This document shows, piece by piece, positions 53,335-64,000 of a DNA stretch of 64,000 nucleotides. A program made the translations under genes and the position numbers. The notes beneath the pieces were generated by a model. That model had not been told where the DNA came from. It searched no databases and saw nothing but the letters and a program-made list of their open reading frames with translations. The stretch's first letter is position 1; every line of letters begins with the position of its first letter. The DNA comes from Plantago ovata (Eukaryota; Streptophyta; Magnoliopsida; Lamiales; Plantaginaceae): the NCBI GenBank assembly GCA_028274465.1, contig CM051456.1:81764753-81828752 (forward strand), in the 5' to 3' direction.

Positions 53335-56300
53335 TTATTGAGGTAGTTCAATCAATCCAAGGTTATACCTTAGCATTGCGAACCTATTATCTGGTAGGGG
53401 CTTTGTAAAGATGTCAGCAAGCTGATCATCAGTGCCTACTTTCACAACCTCAATATCTCCTTTTTCTACATGATCTCTAATGAAATGATGTCTAATATCA
53501 ATGTGCTTAGTCCTTGAGTGAAACTTAGGATTTTGCGTGATTGCAATAGCACTTGTATTATCACAAAAGATTGGTGTTTTCTTTGCAGAAATACCATAAT
53601 CTCTTAATTGTTCCTGAATCCATAGGATTTGAGCTGTGCAACAACCAGCTGCAATGTATTCAGATTCACTGGATGAATTGGCAACACAGGTTTGCTTCTT
53701 GCTGAACCATGATATTAATCTAGTACCAAAAAACTGACAAGTTCCAGAGGTACTTTTTCTATCAAGAGTTGATCCTTCATGATCAGCATCAGAATAACCA
53801 ACCAATTCAAGTCCAGAATCTTTAAGATACCATAATCCAACATTGACTGTACCTTTGACATATTTCAGTATCTTGATTGCCTTTTTGTAGTGTGATTCTC
53901 TTGGATCACATTGGAATCTTGCACACACACAAACAACATACTGAATGTCAGGTCTACTTGCTGTTAAATACAACAAGGAACCAATGAGCTTCCTATACTT
54001 GTGTTCTTCAACACTTTTATATTCCTTAGTATAGCCCAATTTGGTACCAACACTCATAGGGATCTTTTCAGGTTTCTCATCCTCTTTGATCCTAAACTTT
54101 ATGAGCATTTCTTTCGCATACTTTGCTTGATTTATGAATATTCCATCTTTGAGTTGCTTGACTTGCAATCCTAGGAAATAATTCAATTTTCCCATCATAC
54201 TCATTTCAAACTTATTTGTCATGAGTTTGGCAAAATCATCACAAAGTTGCTTGTCCTTAGATCCAAAAATTATGTCATCCACATAATTTGAACTAAGAGT
54301 ATTTTACCATCATGGTTCATGGTAAATAAGGTTTTGTCAACTTCACCTTTCTTGAAACCATTTTCCAGCAAGAACTTAGCCAAGGTATCATACCATGCTC
54401 TTGGTGCTTGCTTTAGACCATATACAACTTTCTGAAGCTTGTATACCATCTTGATTTCTGATGGAAGTTCAAAGCCAGGGGGTTGTTCTAGGTAGACTTC
54501 TTCAGCAAGTTCACCATTCAAGAATGCACTTTTAACATCCATTTGGTAAACGATGAAGTCATTGTCAGCAGCAAAGGCCAAGAAAAGCCTAATTGCATCC
54601 AATCTTGCAACTGGTGCATAAGACTCATCATAGTCCAATCCTTCAGTCTGACAGTAACCTTGAGCAACTAAACGTGTTTTATTTCTTGTTACTTCACCAG
54701 ATTCACTCAGCTTGTTTCTGAACACCCACTTTGTACCAATAGCTTTCTTGCCTTCAGCAAGTGGTACAAGTTTCCAGACTTTGTTTCTTTCAAATTGATC
54801 CAGTTCTTCTTGCATTGCCTTTATCCATTCAGAATGCTTTAAAGCTTCTTCTATGGTTTTAGGTTCAATTTCTGAAAACAAAGCAAGAGAACAATGATTC
54901 TACTTCTACGACAATTGCTTCTTCAGCAAGTCCATGAGTAACTTTGGATCTAGTCACTTGGCGTTTATTAATATTGCCAATCATATCCGTAGAGAGATGA
55001 TCTCTAATCGATTTATTAACAGGTTTTCTGCTTGTTGGATCAGGATATGTTTGCTCATCAGCATGTGACTCTTTAGTATGTACTTGTTCAGTACTATTGG
55101 GAATTTGTGTCTCTGCTGAGATTTGTTCATCAGCAACTGCTTGTTCAGCATTGCTTGATTGAGGGAGTTCATCAGCAGGCACTGGAGATTGCGTAATTTC
55201 AGCAACTTCCGGAGCAACCGCGTCTTTTGCTGGAAATTCTTTGTCGTGAACTATATTTATCTTGTCATGACTAGGGGGAGGAGAGTCATTGTCAGAATCA
55301 TCATTTAGTTCAATTGACTTGATTTGCCTAGCATTAGATTCAGTTCATACAATCTGATATTTCTTCTTCAGCAGGCACTCCTTGTGACTTTTCGTAGAAT
55401 ACAACATGCACTGATTCTTCAATATTTTGTGCCTTTTTGTTGTAGACTCTATAAGCTTTACTATGCAAGGAGTAGCCGAGAAATATCGCTTCGTCTGCCT
55501 TTGGTTGAAATGTTCTTAGGTATTCTCTACCATTGTTAAGAACGAAACACTTGCAACGAAATACTCTTAGATGAGTGATGTTAGGAGGTCTTCCAACAAA
55601 CAATTCATAAGGAGTTTTGTTGTATTCCTTAGTTATCAAACATCTGTTTGAGTATAAAAGGCGGTATTAATTGAGTATAACAGGCGGTATTAATCGCTTC
55701 AACCCAATAAGCCTCACTTATTTCAGTGTCAGCAAGAATTGTTCTTGCGGCTTCTTTCAGGGTACGATTCTTACTGAGGATAACTGATGTTGTATTCCTT
55801 TTGAGGTACAATATTCAGTTATGTACTGGTTTACAAACTCAGTACCATGGTCTGTCCTTATGACTTTTACCTTGTCATTTTTCATGACTTCAAGCTTATT
55901 CAGCAAGTTAGGTATTTCAGTCTTGGTTTCAGATTTGTGCTTGATGAATACTACCCAAGTGAATCTTGAATAGTCATCTACCACGACTAGACCATACTTC
56001 TTACCAGCATAGCTTGTTGAAGAAGATTCAAACAAGTCCATGTGCAAGAGTTGTAAAGGTTTTGTAGTTGACGGTACTGCCTTGTTCTTGAAAGAAGATT
56101 TGGTTTGCTTTCCTTGCTGACATGCATTGCAAACACCATCCTTCTTAAAAGTAACCTAGGTAATCCAACTACAAGTACCTTTTTAGACAGCTTATTCAGC
56201 GTCTTGAAGTTTAGATGACTTGTTCGTTTATGCCATAACCATGCTTTTTCAGCAAGGCAATCATGATCTGCGACAAGGCATTTTTCAACAATTGCTGAAG

Positions 56301-56682
56301 ACCAGTCAACGGTGTACAAGCCTCCTGATCTTCTTGCAATCATTATTACCTTTTTAGTCTCGAAATCTATATGTTTACATTCATCACTTTTGATTTTGAT
56401 GAAGTATCCTTTGTCAGCAAACTGCCTCATGTTGAAAAGGTTAAACTTAAGATTTTTGACATAAAGAACTCCAGTAATGGTTATGCATCCTAACTTCACG
56501 TCACCATAGCCTTTTGTAGAATCGAAGCCTCCACCAGCAAACCTTATTGTTGGACCTTTAGACCATCGTCTATAGTTTATAACGTTATTCTTGTTGCCCG
56601 TCATGTGCTTTCCACAACCACTATCAATGTGCCAGATTGCATCGTTTGTCTCCGTGGCTGAAGTCTGCACAATCAAGAGCAA
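53335..56682 (-). pseudogene. copia pol, copy 3
   Basis: Protease DSGC near 56625, integrase DHGTEF near 55850, RT 54881-54282 and RT/RNase H 54282-53335 (open to the natural stop at 53335). Two lesions hit active sites: a one-base deletion right at the YVDD codons (about 54287), and a 34-bp deletion near 55777 that removes TPQQNGVAERK, including the integrase catalytic Glu. A short tandem duplication (about 55648-55695) and a frameshift near 56150 add to the damage. Confidence 0.88.
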
Positions 56683-56867
56683 ACAAGTTAATTATCCAAT
56701 AATGGATGTCCATTAACATGTTCAAGAATGCGTCCAGTGGAAACCCAAGTCTTAAGTTTTTCAACTTTGACTTGTTTTCTACTTGCTGAGGAACTAGGAG
56801 GTTTTGAGCTGAAAGACTTTTGACTCGTGCTGGTCAAATCTAATTTCTGATGTGGTGTCTTGCTCGG

Positions 56868-59107
56868 TTAACCTTTTTGCTGAACATACTTTTCAGTAAG
56901 TTCTTTTCTAGCAAGGTTCCTTCTAGCCCTAGCATTAAGATTCTTTTCAGAACTCTTAGGCTTGATTTTCTTCATCTCTTTGAAGTATCTTTGCTGACTT
57001 TGCTTATACTCATGAAAAAGTTGACTTTGCTTGGTTTTGAAACCGAGTCCACTTTTCGGAGAATGCTGAGCTTTTGTGTCAGCAACCTTACTTGATTCAG
57101 GTTTGTCAGCAAAGGTCTTCTGATTACTTTTAGTAATCTTGCCTTTAGACTTAACAACTTGCTTTTCAGCAACTTGTTTGGCGGGATGCTTCACAGTATC
57201 CTTCTTCGTTCCAGTTTGCTTCTCAGCAACCTGTTTTCCTTTTAAAGTCTTGTTACTTTGAGTAGCAACAGCGGGCTTTATGGTCATAGGTACTTGATTG
57301 CATGTTTCAGCAACCTTAGATTGACCAAACTGATAGAGTTCTGGTAGACCACTATCAGTAGCACGTACAAAGGAGATCGGTGATTTATCTTTACTCAAGA
57401 TTTCTACGTCATCACCTTCATACATTGCACCTAAAACTTCTTTCTGAGATGGATCTCTCAAGTAAGAGTTTAGTTCAGTCAGCGTATTACTTGCGTCCAC
57501 ATAAGATTTGAAATTGATTTTCATCTTTTTCATCTCTTGGATTTCAGCAAGTAACTTTAGAATAGAGGACTGATATTCTTCCAATTCTAATGCCATTTGA
57601 GAATTCTTCTCTGTAGCTTCAGCAATCAACTTCTTAAGACGCCTTATTTCAGCATCCTTCTCTTCCGTCTCTTCCTTCAGCGAGACGTACTTTTCAGTAG
57701 TCTGCTTGGTCAGAGTTTCAGCAATCTGTAGTTTCTCTTGCTGTCTGCTCAGAGTTTTCTCAAATCTTTCGATTTCTCCTTGAATCTTGTCAAGGTCAAT
57801 CTCGTCTTCACTTTCTGAGTCTGAGTCAGAGGTAGGGTTGTTTACCTGACCAGCCATGAGGCAGAACTCGTAGTTTGACACATCTGGATAAGCTTCCATA
57901 GCTATTCCACAAACTTCATTGCCAATTTCCACGTCTAGAGTGGCTTCTTCATCGTCAGTGTCTGAACTTTCATCCTCACTGTCTTCGGAGCTAGTATCAA
58001 TACACAATGCATCGATTTTTGCTTGAAGCTTCTTCTTTTCATCAACAATAAAAGTTCTTTTGAACTTCTTCTTCTTTTCAGCAGATTTGCCTTTCAGCAA
58101 AGGGCAATTAGCTTTGAAGTGTCCAGGCTTTTTGCAGTAAAAGCATAGATCATTTCCAACTGCTGGTTCTTCTGATGAAGTAGCTTGCTGAGCTTGCTTG
58201 TTCAGCGAGCTAGTATCATTCTTGTACTTATGGTAGTTGTTACCAAGATGCTTTTTCAGATTCTCTTTTGTTTTTCGCCTTTCAAGTTCCTTGCTGATAA
58301 ATTTCTTCATGTTTTTGACAACCAAAGAGTTTTCATCAGTAGGCTCTTTTTCATTCTTCTTTTCAGAAGATGACGGCTTTGCAGCAAGAGCAATGTTTTG
58401 CGATTTTTCAGCAAATACATTTTCTCTTTGCTTTGTCTCATAGTTGACAGTAGCAAGATGAGAGAACAACTCTGTTGGTGTAATGTCTGGCATTCCTTGA
58501 TTGTAATAGAAATTCTGAGTGTGGATCCATTCTTGATTCAGACTTCTGATGATAGTTTCACTTTCTCAGAATCTGAGTAAAGGTTTCCAACACCCAAGGC
58601 TGCCATTTCACTAACAAGAGTTGTGAATCCGAAATCCAAGTCTTCCAGTGACTCGTTTGTACCTTGCTTAAAGTTTTGAAACTTTAATTTAAGTACTTCA
58701 AGTTTGTTTTCCTTGGTTTTGCCAGATCCAGCACAAAGATCTTGAACCATTTTCCAAGCTTCCTTTGCAGTCTTAGCACCCCACAATTTGCACTGTATGG
58801 TATCCGGAGTTGATCGAATGATGATATTTCTTGCTTGGCCATCAAGACGGAATCTCTTAGCTTCGTCAGAAGTCCATTCTTCTCTTGGTTTTGGCACAAC
58901 CGTATCCGATGGTTCGCGTAAGATAGTTTCCTTTCCAGCTTCACTGGTCTTGTGAGGGAAACTCCTTTCAACCTTAGTGATCTTGATAGGTCCATCATTA
59001 ATGACGGTGACCATCTCATCACTAATGGCCTCAAGATGTAGCATCATGTTGTTTCGCCATTTTTCGTAATTTTCCAGCTTCAGCAAGGGAGCATCTCCTA
59101 AAGACAT
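56868..59107 (-). pseudogene. copia gag, copy 3
   Basis: ATG 59107 (MSLGDAPLLKLENYEKWRNN). One frameshift near 58550; otherwise open from 58493 to 56868 (541 codons): capsid C-terminus, CCHC knuckle CFYCKKPGHFKANCP, an acidic Ser/Asp stretch, a long coiled coil (Leu/Glu/Lys heptads), then Lys-rich tail with VAEKQ repeats. Best preserved gag of the copia copies. Expected to form particles in the cytoplasm. Confidence 0.88.
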
Positions 59108-59205
59108 CCTGTCAGAAAAGCACTACCAAACTGATCAAGTGAGAGTGATTTACGGAAAGCACCTTAGGGGATCTAGGTTCAGTGCTGAAGGTTAAAGAAC
59201 CTCCA

Positions 59206-59217
59206 GCTCTGATACCA
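59206..59217 (-). other. primer binding site, initiator tRNA-Met, copia copy 3
   Basis: Minus-strand TGGTATCAGAGC, two bases from the LTR boundary at 59220. Confidence 0.9.
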
Positions 59218-59219
59218 CT

Positions 59220-60820
59220 TGTTGGTCCCTTTAAACAACAAGAAAAGACTAGAGGGGGGGGGGTGAATAGTCTTTTCAAACTTTCGTCGTTTAAAACTTT
59301 CTCAGCAAGTGCTTATTACTTTTCAGTAATGAGTTTGTTGATACTTAACTTTCTCAGCAAGCGTAAGTTACTTTTCAGTAACTAGGTTTGCTGATACTTA
59401 AAATCAGAGAGCGGAAGTCTTTGATACAATAAGTGCTCTTTCAGTAAAAGAAGGTTTCAGCAAGTGATGTGAGTGATTGTGTACAGACAGATATGATTTG
59501 CTGAAAACTAAGTACAATAAGTAAATAACACAAACACTTTTATAGTGGTATCTGAGAGTGGCGTAATCTCTCAACTAATCCACTTTGTCCTTTCTAGGAC
59601 TGAATCCACTAAGATATGATTGAGGTTCCTTACAACTCCTATCTAGAGTGATTCAAACAGAAACCAAAGCACACTTGCTTCGTCTCCAACCTAATCTAGA
59701 GAACGCAACCTTGTTCTCCACCAAACTTGGTACTTTTAATCAGCAAAACTATGCTCGATTAAGTTCCCCCTGAATATCACGCCTTAAAGGGTGTATTTTC
59801 AATTAGAGAGTTTTGGGGTGAGATAACTTAATTATAACTTATTCAGTTATAACAAGTAATCTAAGAAACAAAACTTTGAATACTTTGCAGTAAACAAGTT
59901 TGATTGTTTCTGGTGTCAAGACTTGTTCTTGTTCAAAAGAAAGAAAGAACACTTAACTAATTTTAGTCGTGTAAATTCTACTTCTCCACAAGTAGCTTTC
60001 TGAAGCTTTTAGTCTTGGAACGGATCAATGGCAGTATAGAGAGTTTGAAGGTATGTGAGTTTAAGCACAAGTGAGAGTTTGATCACGTTGTTGACACACT
60101 TCAACTCTTTGTCGGATGACCTCTATTTATAGTGAAAATAAGTAGCCGTTTGAATTTTAAATTCCAAGGCTTTTGATCCTTAAGATGTCACTATCTTGCT
60201 TTTGTACTTTCAGCAGCGTCCTTGTTTGTCTTCTAGTCTTCATGTCCTTCGCGTGCAAGCTTTGCATTTAATGCTTATTTGAATAGAATTCAAACAGTAA
60301 CATTGGAGCGCATATGTAAGTACTTTCAGCAAGAGGTCACATATGTTCCATCAGCAAGTGGTCAGTCTCAGTTTCAGCAAGCACAACCTACTCTGTCTTT
60401 CAGATTTTCACTTATACAATGTTGTTGTTGAAGTTTCCACTTTCTGAGCAACATGTGCCTTTGTAGATACCAGTCTTCAGAAATCTTGTAGTCTTCAGAT
60501 CTTCGAATTCTTCAAGTCTTCAGATCTTCAATATTCTTCAAGATTCTGAGCGGTTTCTAAATGCTTCAATAGTTTGTTTGTAAAAACAAAGTACATCGTC
60601 AGCAAATGCTTCAATAGGTTATTTTCTTTTCAGAAAACAAGATACATCATAAGCTTTAAAAACCAACCTATCTAGCACCTAATCTAAGTCTTCAGCAAAC
60701 GTTCCTCTTTTACAATGTCCTTAAAATTCTAAAATCCTATGGACCTTAAGAGTACTAGTTACTGGACTTTCCTCAATTTAGCATGGTTAATTGCTCATCA
60801 AAATTACAAGATTCCTAACA
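59220..60820 (-). repeat. complete 5' LTR of copia copy 3 (1601 bp)
   Basis: Minus strand TGTTAGGAATC...GGGACCAACA. TATA box CACTATAAATAG-like at 60121-60133. Uninterrupted, and serves as the reference for the CACTA empty site and for the truncated LTRs. Rich in TTTCAGCAA/TTGCTGAAA. Confidence 0.9.
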
Positions 60821-61552
60821 AGGAATATCCGGGATAGGGGCTCGGCCATCATCAGCTTCCATAGCATCCTCATAATCATTTTCATTATCTGAATCGGTCG
60901 GTTGGAAGGGTGTTTCCACATCAGCAGCGGCAGCCGTGGGGTTCTTCATTTGATACCTAGCAAGCTGCACATCAATAGTCAAAGGTGAAAGGGCAGCGAC
61001 CTCGCAATCCCCCTCATCAATGCCCTCGACCCCGTAATATTTACAGTAGGTAGTGATGAAGCTCGGAAAGATGAAGGGCTTCTTCTTCTTTTCCCAGTGG
61101 CGCTCATACTCCTCATACATGATGTGACCGATGTTGATTCGATGCTTGCCTATCAAGCAGTAGAGGAGCTCGGCGTAATTTTGCTGTATCCAAGTGTCAT
61201 TCTTTCTAGGGATCAAGTTGAAGATGCAGAATTTCATCATCACCTTAGCCTCGATGCTAAGGTCACTCTGATGGATCCGTGCAGGTTGTGCTCCGATTTC
61301 CGGATACCTGTACTCCCTGTTGCAGATCACATCCGTAATGTCACTTCCTATCCCCCTAGCGGCCCTTGAATACTCGTAGGCATGGTTGCTTCCTGTGAAC
61401 TCCCGTTGCCCGAAATGGATGAATGAAGAAATTGAGTCTGGCGTCCATGGTACAATTAGGCCTCGAACTAGTACCCCCTCCTTTTCCTCAAGATCAGTGA
61501 ATCCAGCGTAGAACTCTTGGAGGAGGCTCATGTCGTACCCCTTGAATCTGTT
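60821..61552 (-). pseudogene. ORF3-family relic (putative plant transposon protein), truncated
   Basis: Minus-strand frame from about 61552 to 60821. Shares with the G2 ORF3, in order: EF..F, RG(L/V)..P.TP.SI.SFI, A(K/R)....F...NLIP, G.I....(Y/F)E and FP..IT..C. Ends with an acidic tail (SDNENDYEDAMEADDG). Both ends are cut: the N-terminus by the neighbouring LTR, the C-terminus by copia copy 3, whose first bases TGTTAG provide the apparent stop. Best read as the remains of an Athila-like ORF3. Confidence 0.7.
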
Positions 61553-62685
61553 TGAATTACGTAGTGTAGAAGAAAGATAACCTCGAGTGTCGATCTCTAA
61601 GGACTATAACTAGCTTTCACTACTTAAGCTTATACTTATAAAATTAGTAAACGACTTAGCAAAGATTTTCTTATCAATATATGATGGAAGTAAGTGATAG
61701 TATGATCGTTCTAAGCGTCGGGTTATAACTATGCATGAAGGTACTTGAAGAATCGTAATTAAGAAATCAATGATCTTGAATTGTCCTAGTGTTTCTCCAG
61801 GTTTAACACTTACAAAGATGGATGGCTTAGATAGATCACAGAAGAAAACATTATCAAGTAAAGTCTGCGTGAAGCTACAATCATGCACAATTAAGAACCC
61901 TAGTTATGAATTCACATACTATCACCAACCTTAGATTTAGCTACTCATATCTAAATTGCAATCAACAATAATAATCAAAGCAAGAATCAATGAAAACATG
62001 TTGAATAGAATAAATAAAAGCAGAAAAATCGTGAGATTCAAGTTACCAACGAAGGTTGTCAATCTCCGGCGAATCGCTTAAACTCACAAGCAATAGTGGA
62101 GATAAACGATGTCCAATCTCTATGCTAAGCTTCCAAATCGATAAGAAAAAGTATCTTCAATGCTAAGAATTCCCAGAACAAGCTCTGGGAAATTCGTCTC
62201 TCAAAATATGGTGAAAAGGTATGAAAAACGTAAAATAGGCGAAAGCATATATATAGCAGTAGAAAGGCCCGGGGCGGTTCGCCCCCTGTGCCAGGCGGTT
62301 CGCCCGACACAGGGCGAATCGCCCCACACCTCGGGCGGTTCGCCCGGGGCCTTCAGTCGGTGGAGACGCGTTTTTGACGCGTTTTTTCCTTTTTGAACTC
62401 GGATTTTGACCTTCTAGTGTCTTCTAAGCCCGAAACTTGGTCCTTAGGCCTTGAAACTCGTCCCGATACTTCTAGTTACACCACGGATGATCACGTAGCA
62501 CCATCTCTTCGCCATAATTGCCCATCCAAAAGTACATTTTTTCACCTAAAACCTGAAATATGCAAAGAAAAGAGAAACATGACACTATTGTAATAAAATG
62601 CACTAAAATACAAGCTAAATTAACCTAGAGGATAGCTAAATAGGTGAAAAAGACTCGAATGAAAGTGTAAAATACACTGTCATCA
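61553..62685 (-). repeat. Athila-like LTR, reversed, 3'-truncated
   Basis: From 62685 leftwards: TGATGACAGTG... with TATA box (about 62249-62256), palindromes and the GACCTCGAGTGTCG block, cut near 61553 just after the CTACACTACG motif. The PPT (AACTCCCC... on plus, 62686-62707) marks it as a 3' LTR of a minus-strand element of which nothing else remains. Confidence 0.8.
62270..62346. promoter_or_regulatory. four-unit palindrome cluster in reversed LTR
   Basis: Centres 62278, 62299, 62318 and 62339, spacing 21, 19, 21, identical to the forward LTRs. Core triplets GTT, GTT, AAT, GTT. Confidence 0.75.
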
Positions 62686-62707
62686 AACTCCCCAAATAGA
62701 ACCTTCG

Positions 62708-64000
62708 CTGAAACTCAAACTCAAAGGAGTTGAAGATCAGTTTGTCACTCAAACTCTAACTCAATCCAGCACTCAAACTCTTCTCAATCCTCCGGAAATG
62801 ACTATGAAAAGAGAAAACTCAAAGGAGTTGAAGATCAGTTTGTCACTGAATTAAAAGTTCACACAGTAACCCCATCTCTAGTGTCCTTTCCCAATGTGGA
62901 CGAATGGACACCTAGAATGAAAGCTCTCTTGTAAGTGAATGAAGAATGCAAAGCTGAAGATGAGGTGTTACTGGCCGAAAAACCAATGAACCTGGAAAAG
63001 GTCTTGACTACCTTGCTAAGACACACAACAAGTCCCACTCTAGCTCAAGCGGATGTAAGTCTCCACCACATAAGCTATGAGAAAGAAGCAAGTCAAGCTC
63101 TCAAAATTGGCAAAAATGCATTGAAAAAGGCCTAATTCATTATGGAACAAAAGGTCACTGACGCCAAAAGAGATGAAGACAACTTAAAGATGATAAAGGC
63201 AGAGTTGTCCAAGACCAACCAACTTCAGCAAGACATGGTTGAACACTACAACAGCTTGCACAAGCTTGCTGAAAATTGCAATGAGTTCTTCTCGACTCAG
63301 ATTTTAGATGCTTTGCAATCCATGTCTAAGGGGGAAGATAGATCTCAGAAAAATCTAAGTAAAAAGGACTTGCGCGCCTCCTCCAGCTCCCTCCTCCTTG
63401 CTGAAAATACCAGGACCACCACAACAAACAGAATCACTTGCTGAAAACATGCAAGATTCTAGATCTAGAAAGAGATCAGAAACTGATTCTGAAAGAAGAT
63501 CAGCAAGAGCAGACAAGAAAAGAAAGACTAATGTTGATACTTCTGTTCCTTGTAAGAAAGATGCCATTCATCAAGAAAATGATGATTATGATGATGATGA
63601 TGACAATGTTCCCATTTCAAAAACACTAAACATCAAGCCTCTTAATTCCAAGACTCATTCTGACAACACTCTGTTATTTTCTTCTGGATCCTCAGTAAGA
63701 GATCGAGGAAATAACTCAAGAGAAAGAAGAAGAAACAAGCGTTTTGAAAATAAGAGAAAAGCTTACAATGTTGTTGGCTTAGGTGTTCAGTACACCAAAA
63801 CAAGCAATCAAGACACCACTCAAAGTGTGGTAAGGCCGAAGAAAGGATTTTGGATCCTAAAAATTGAAGATCTTCTGGTCAATAGCTACTTTCCAAAAGT
63901 TTTATTACACCAAATGGATAAATGGAATGTCATAAAAGTGGTTGCCAAAGAAAGAGAAGCATCACCACTCTCCAGCTATGAAGAAAGAAAGTTGTCGTTG
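62708..64000 (+). pseudogene. degenerate coding region of unknown family
   Basis: A plus-strand frame can be followed from about 62720: Ser/Asn-rich start, EDQFVTELKVHTVTP, then stops at 62935 and 63133. After the second stop comes a coiled coil (63142-63370: KRDEDNLKMIKAELSKTN, HKLAENCNEF). After a frameshift near 63370 it passes into a proline-rich link and a basic, acidic-repeat protein (ATG 63449; RSRKRSETDSERRSARADKK, then an Asp run) that stays open to the window end. A piece of about 30 bp (AAGGAGTTGAAGATCAG...) occurs twice, at 62719 and 62821. TTGCTGAA motifs occur about five times, which suggests a relation to the copia family, perhaps its ORF3. Not recognised. Confidence 0.4.

Larger units (their letters stand above)
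51163..60820 (-). mobile_element. SIRE-like copia element, copy 3
   Basis: Minus strand: 5' LTR (59220-60820), PBS, gag, pol, hairpin array, TATA box, ORF3 to the gap. The right flank AGGAA (60821-60825) is the presumed target site, inside an ORF3-family relic. Many lesions in all genes. Confidence 0.87.

Overview
The window looks like repeat-rich nuclear DNA of a flowering plant, and I see no host gene that I can defend. The evidence for a plant is Athila-type Ty3/gypsy elements primed by tRNA-Asp, SIRE/Maximus-like Ty1/copia elements primed by initiator tRNA-Met, and a CACTA DNA transposon with a 3-bp target duplication. The species cannot be named from this sequence.

Layout: (1) 1-1793 is the 3' end and 3' LTR of an unassigned Ty3-like element, inserted into a minus-strand copia copy (copy 1, 1794-3440). 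(2) 3441-9202 is a composite Athila-like element A (LTR, gag, no pol, LTR), followed by an Athila pol scrap (9203-9915). (3) 9916-22855 is minus-strand copia copy 2: extra 3' gene (ORF3), hairpin array, RNase H-RT-integrase-protease, gag, PBS, 5' LTR. Its LTR is split by a 3522-bp CACTA element (18129-21650, target duplication AAA). (4) 22856-41678 is Athila element C, with nearly complete gag-pol. Its 3' UTR is split by a young minus-strand Athila-like element, here called G2 (30825-40148, target duplication TGCTT). G2 has gag-protease and an intact extra ORF3 but no RT, RNase H or integrase. (5) 41679-44062 is a patchwork of LTR pieces. (6) 44063-51062 is Athila-like element E, again gag-protease without pol, with LTR and 3' UTR matching element C. 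(7) 51063-51162 is a 100-N gap. (8) 51163-60820 is minus-strand copia copy 3, inserted into an ORF3 relic (60821-61552). (9) 61553-62685 is a minus-strand Athila LTR. (10) 62708-64000 is degenerate coding DNA of unknown family running off the window.

How the parts relate: C and E look like an autonomous/non-autonomous pair (shared LTR, PBS and 3' UTR; only C has pol). G2 and E carry a separate ORF3 unit between gag-protease and the 3' UTR, with a candidate leader intron. The copia elements also carry an ORF3 with its own TATA box.

The most interesting signals are dyad arrays. Athila LTRs hold 3-4 palindromes of the form GCG-N3-CGC spaced 19/21 bp just upstream of the TATA box. G2 has the same core with different arms. 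The same clusters recur inside the elements immediately upstream of the ORF3 unit. The copia elements carry a different array, short hairpins with covarying stems, between pol and ORF3, plus an element-wide excess of TTGCTGAA. I suggest, as inference, element-specific recognition codes read by the extra proteins.
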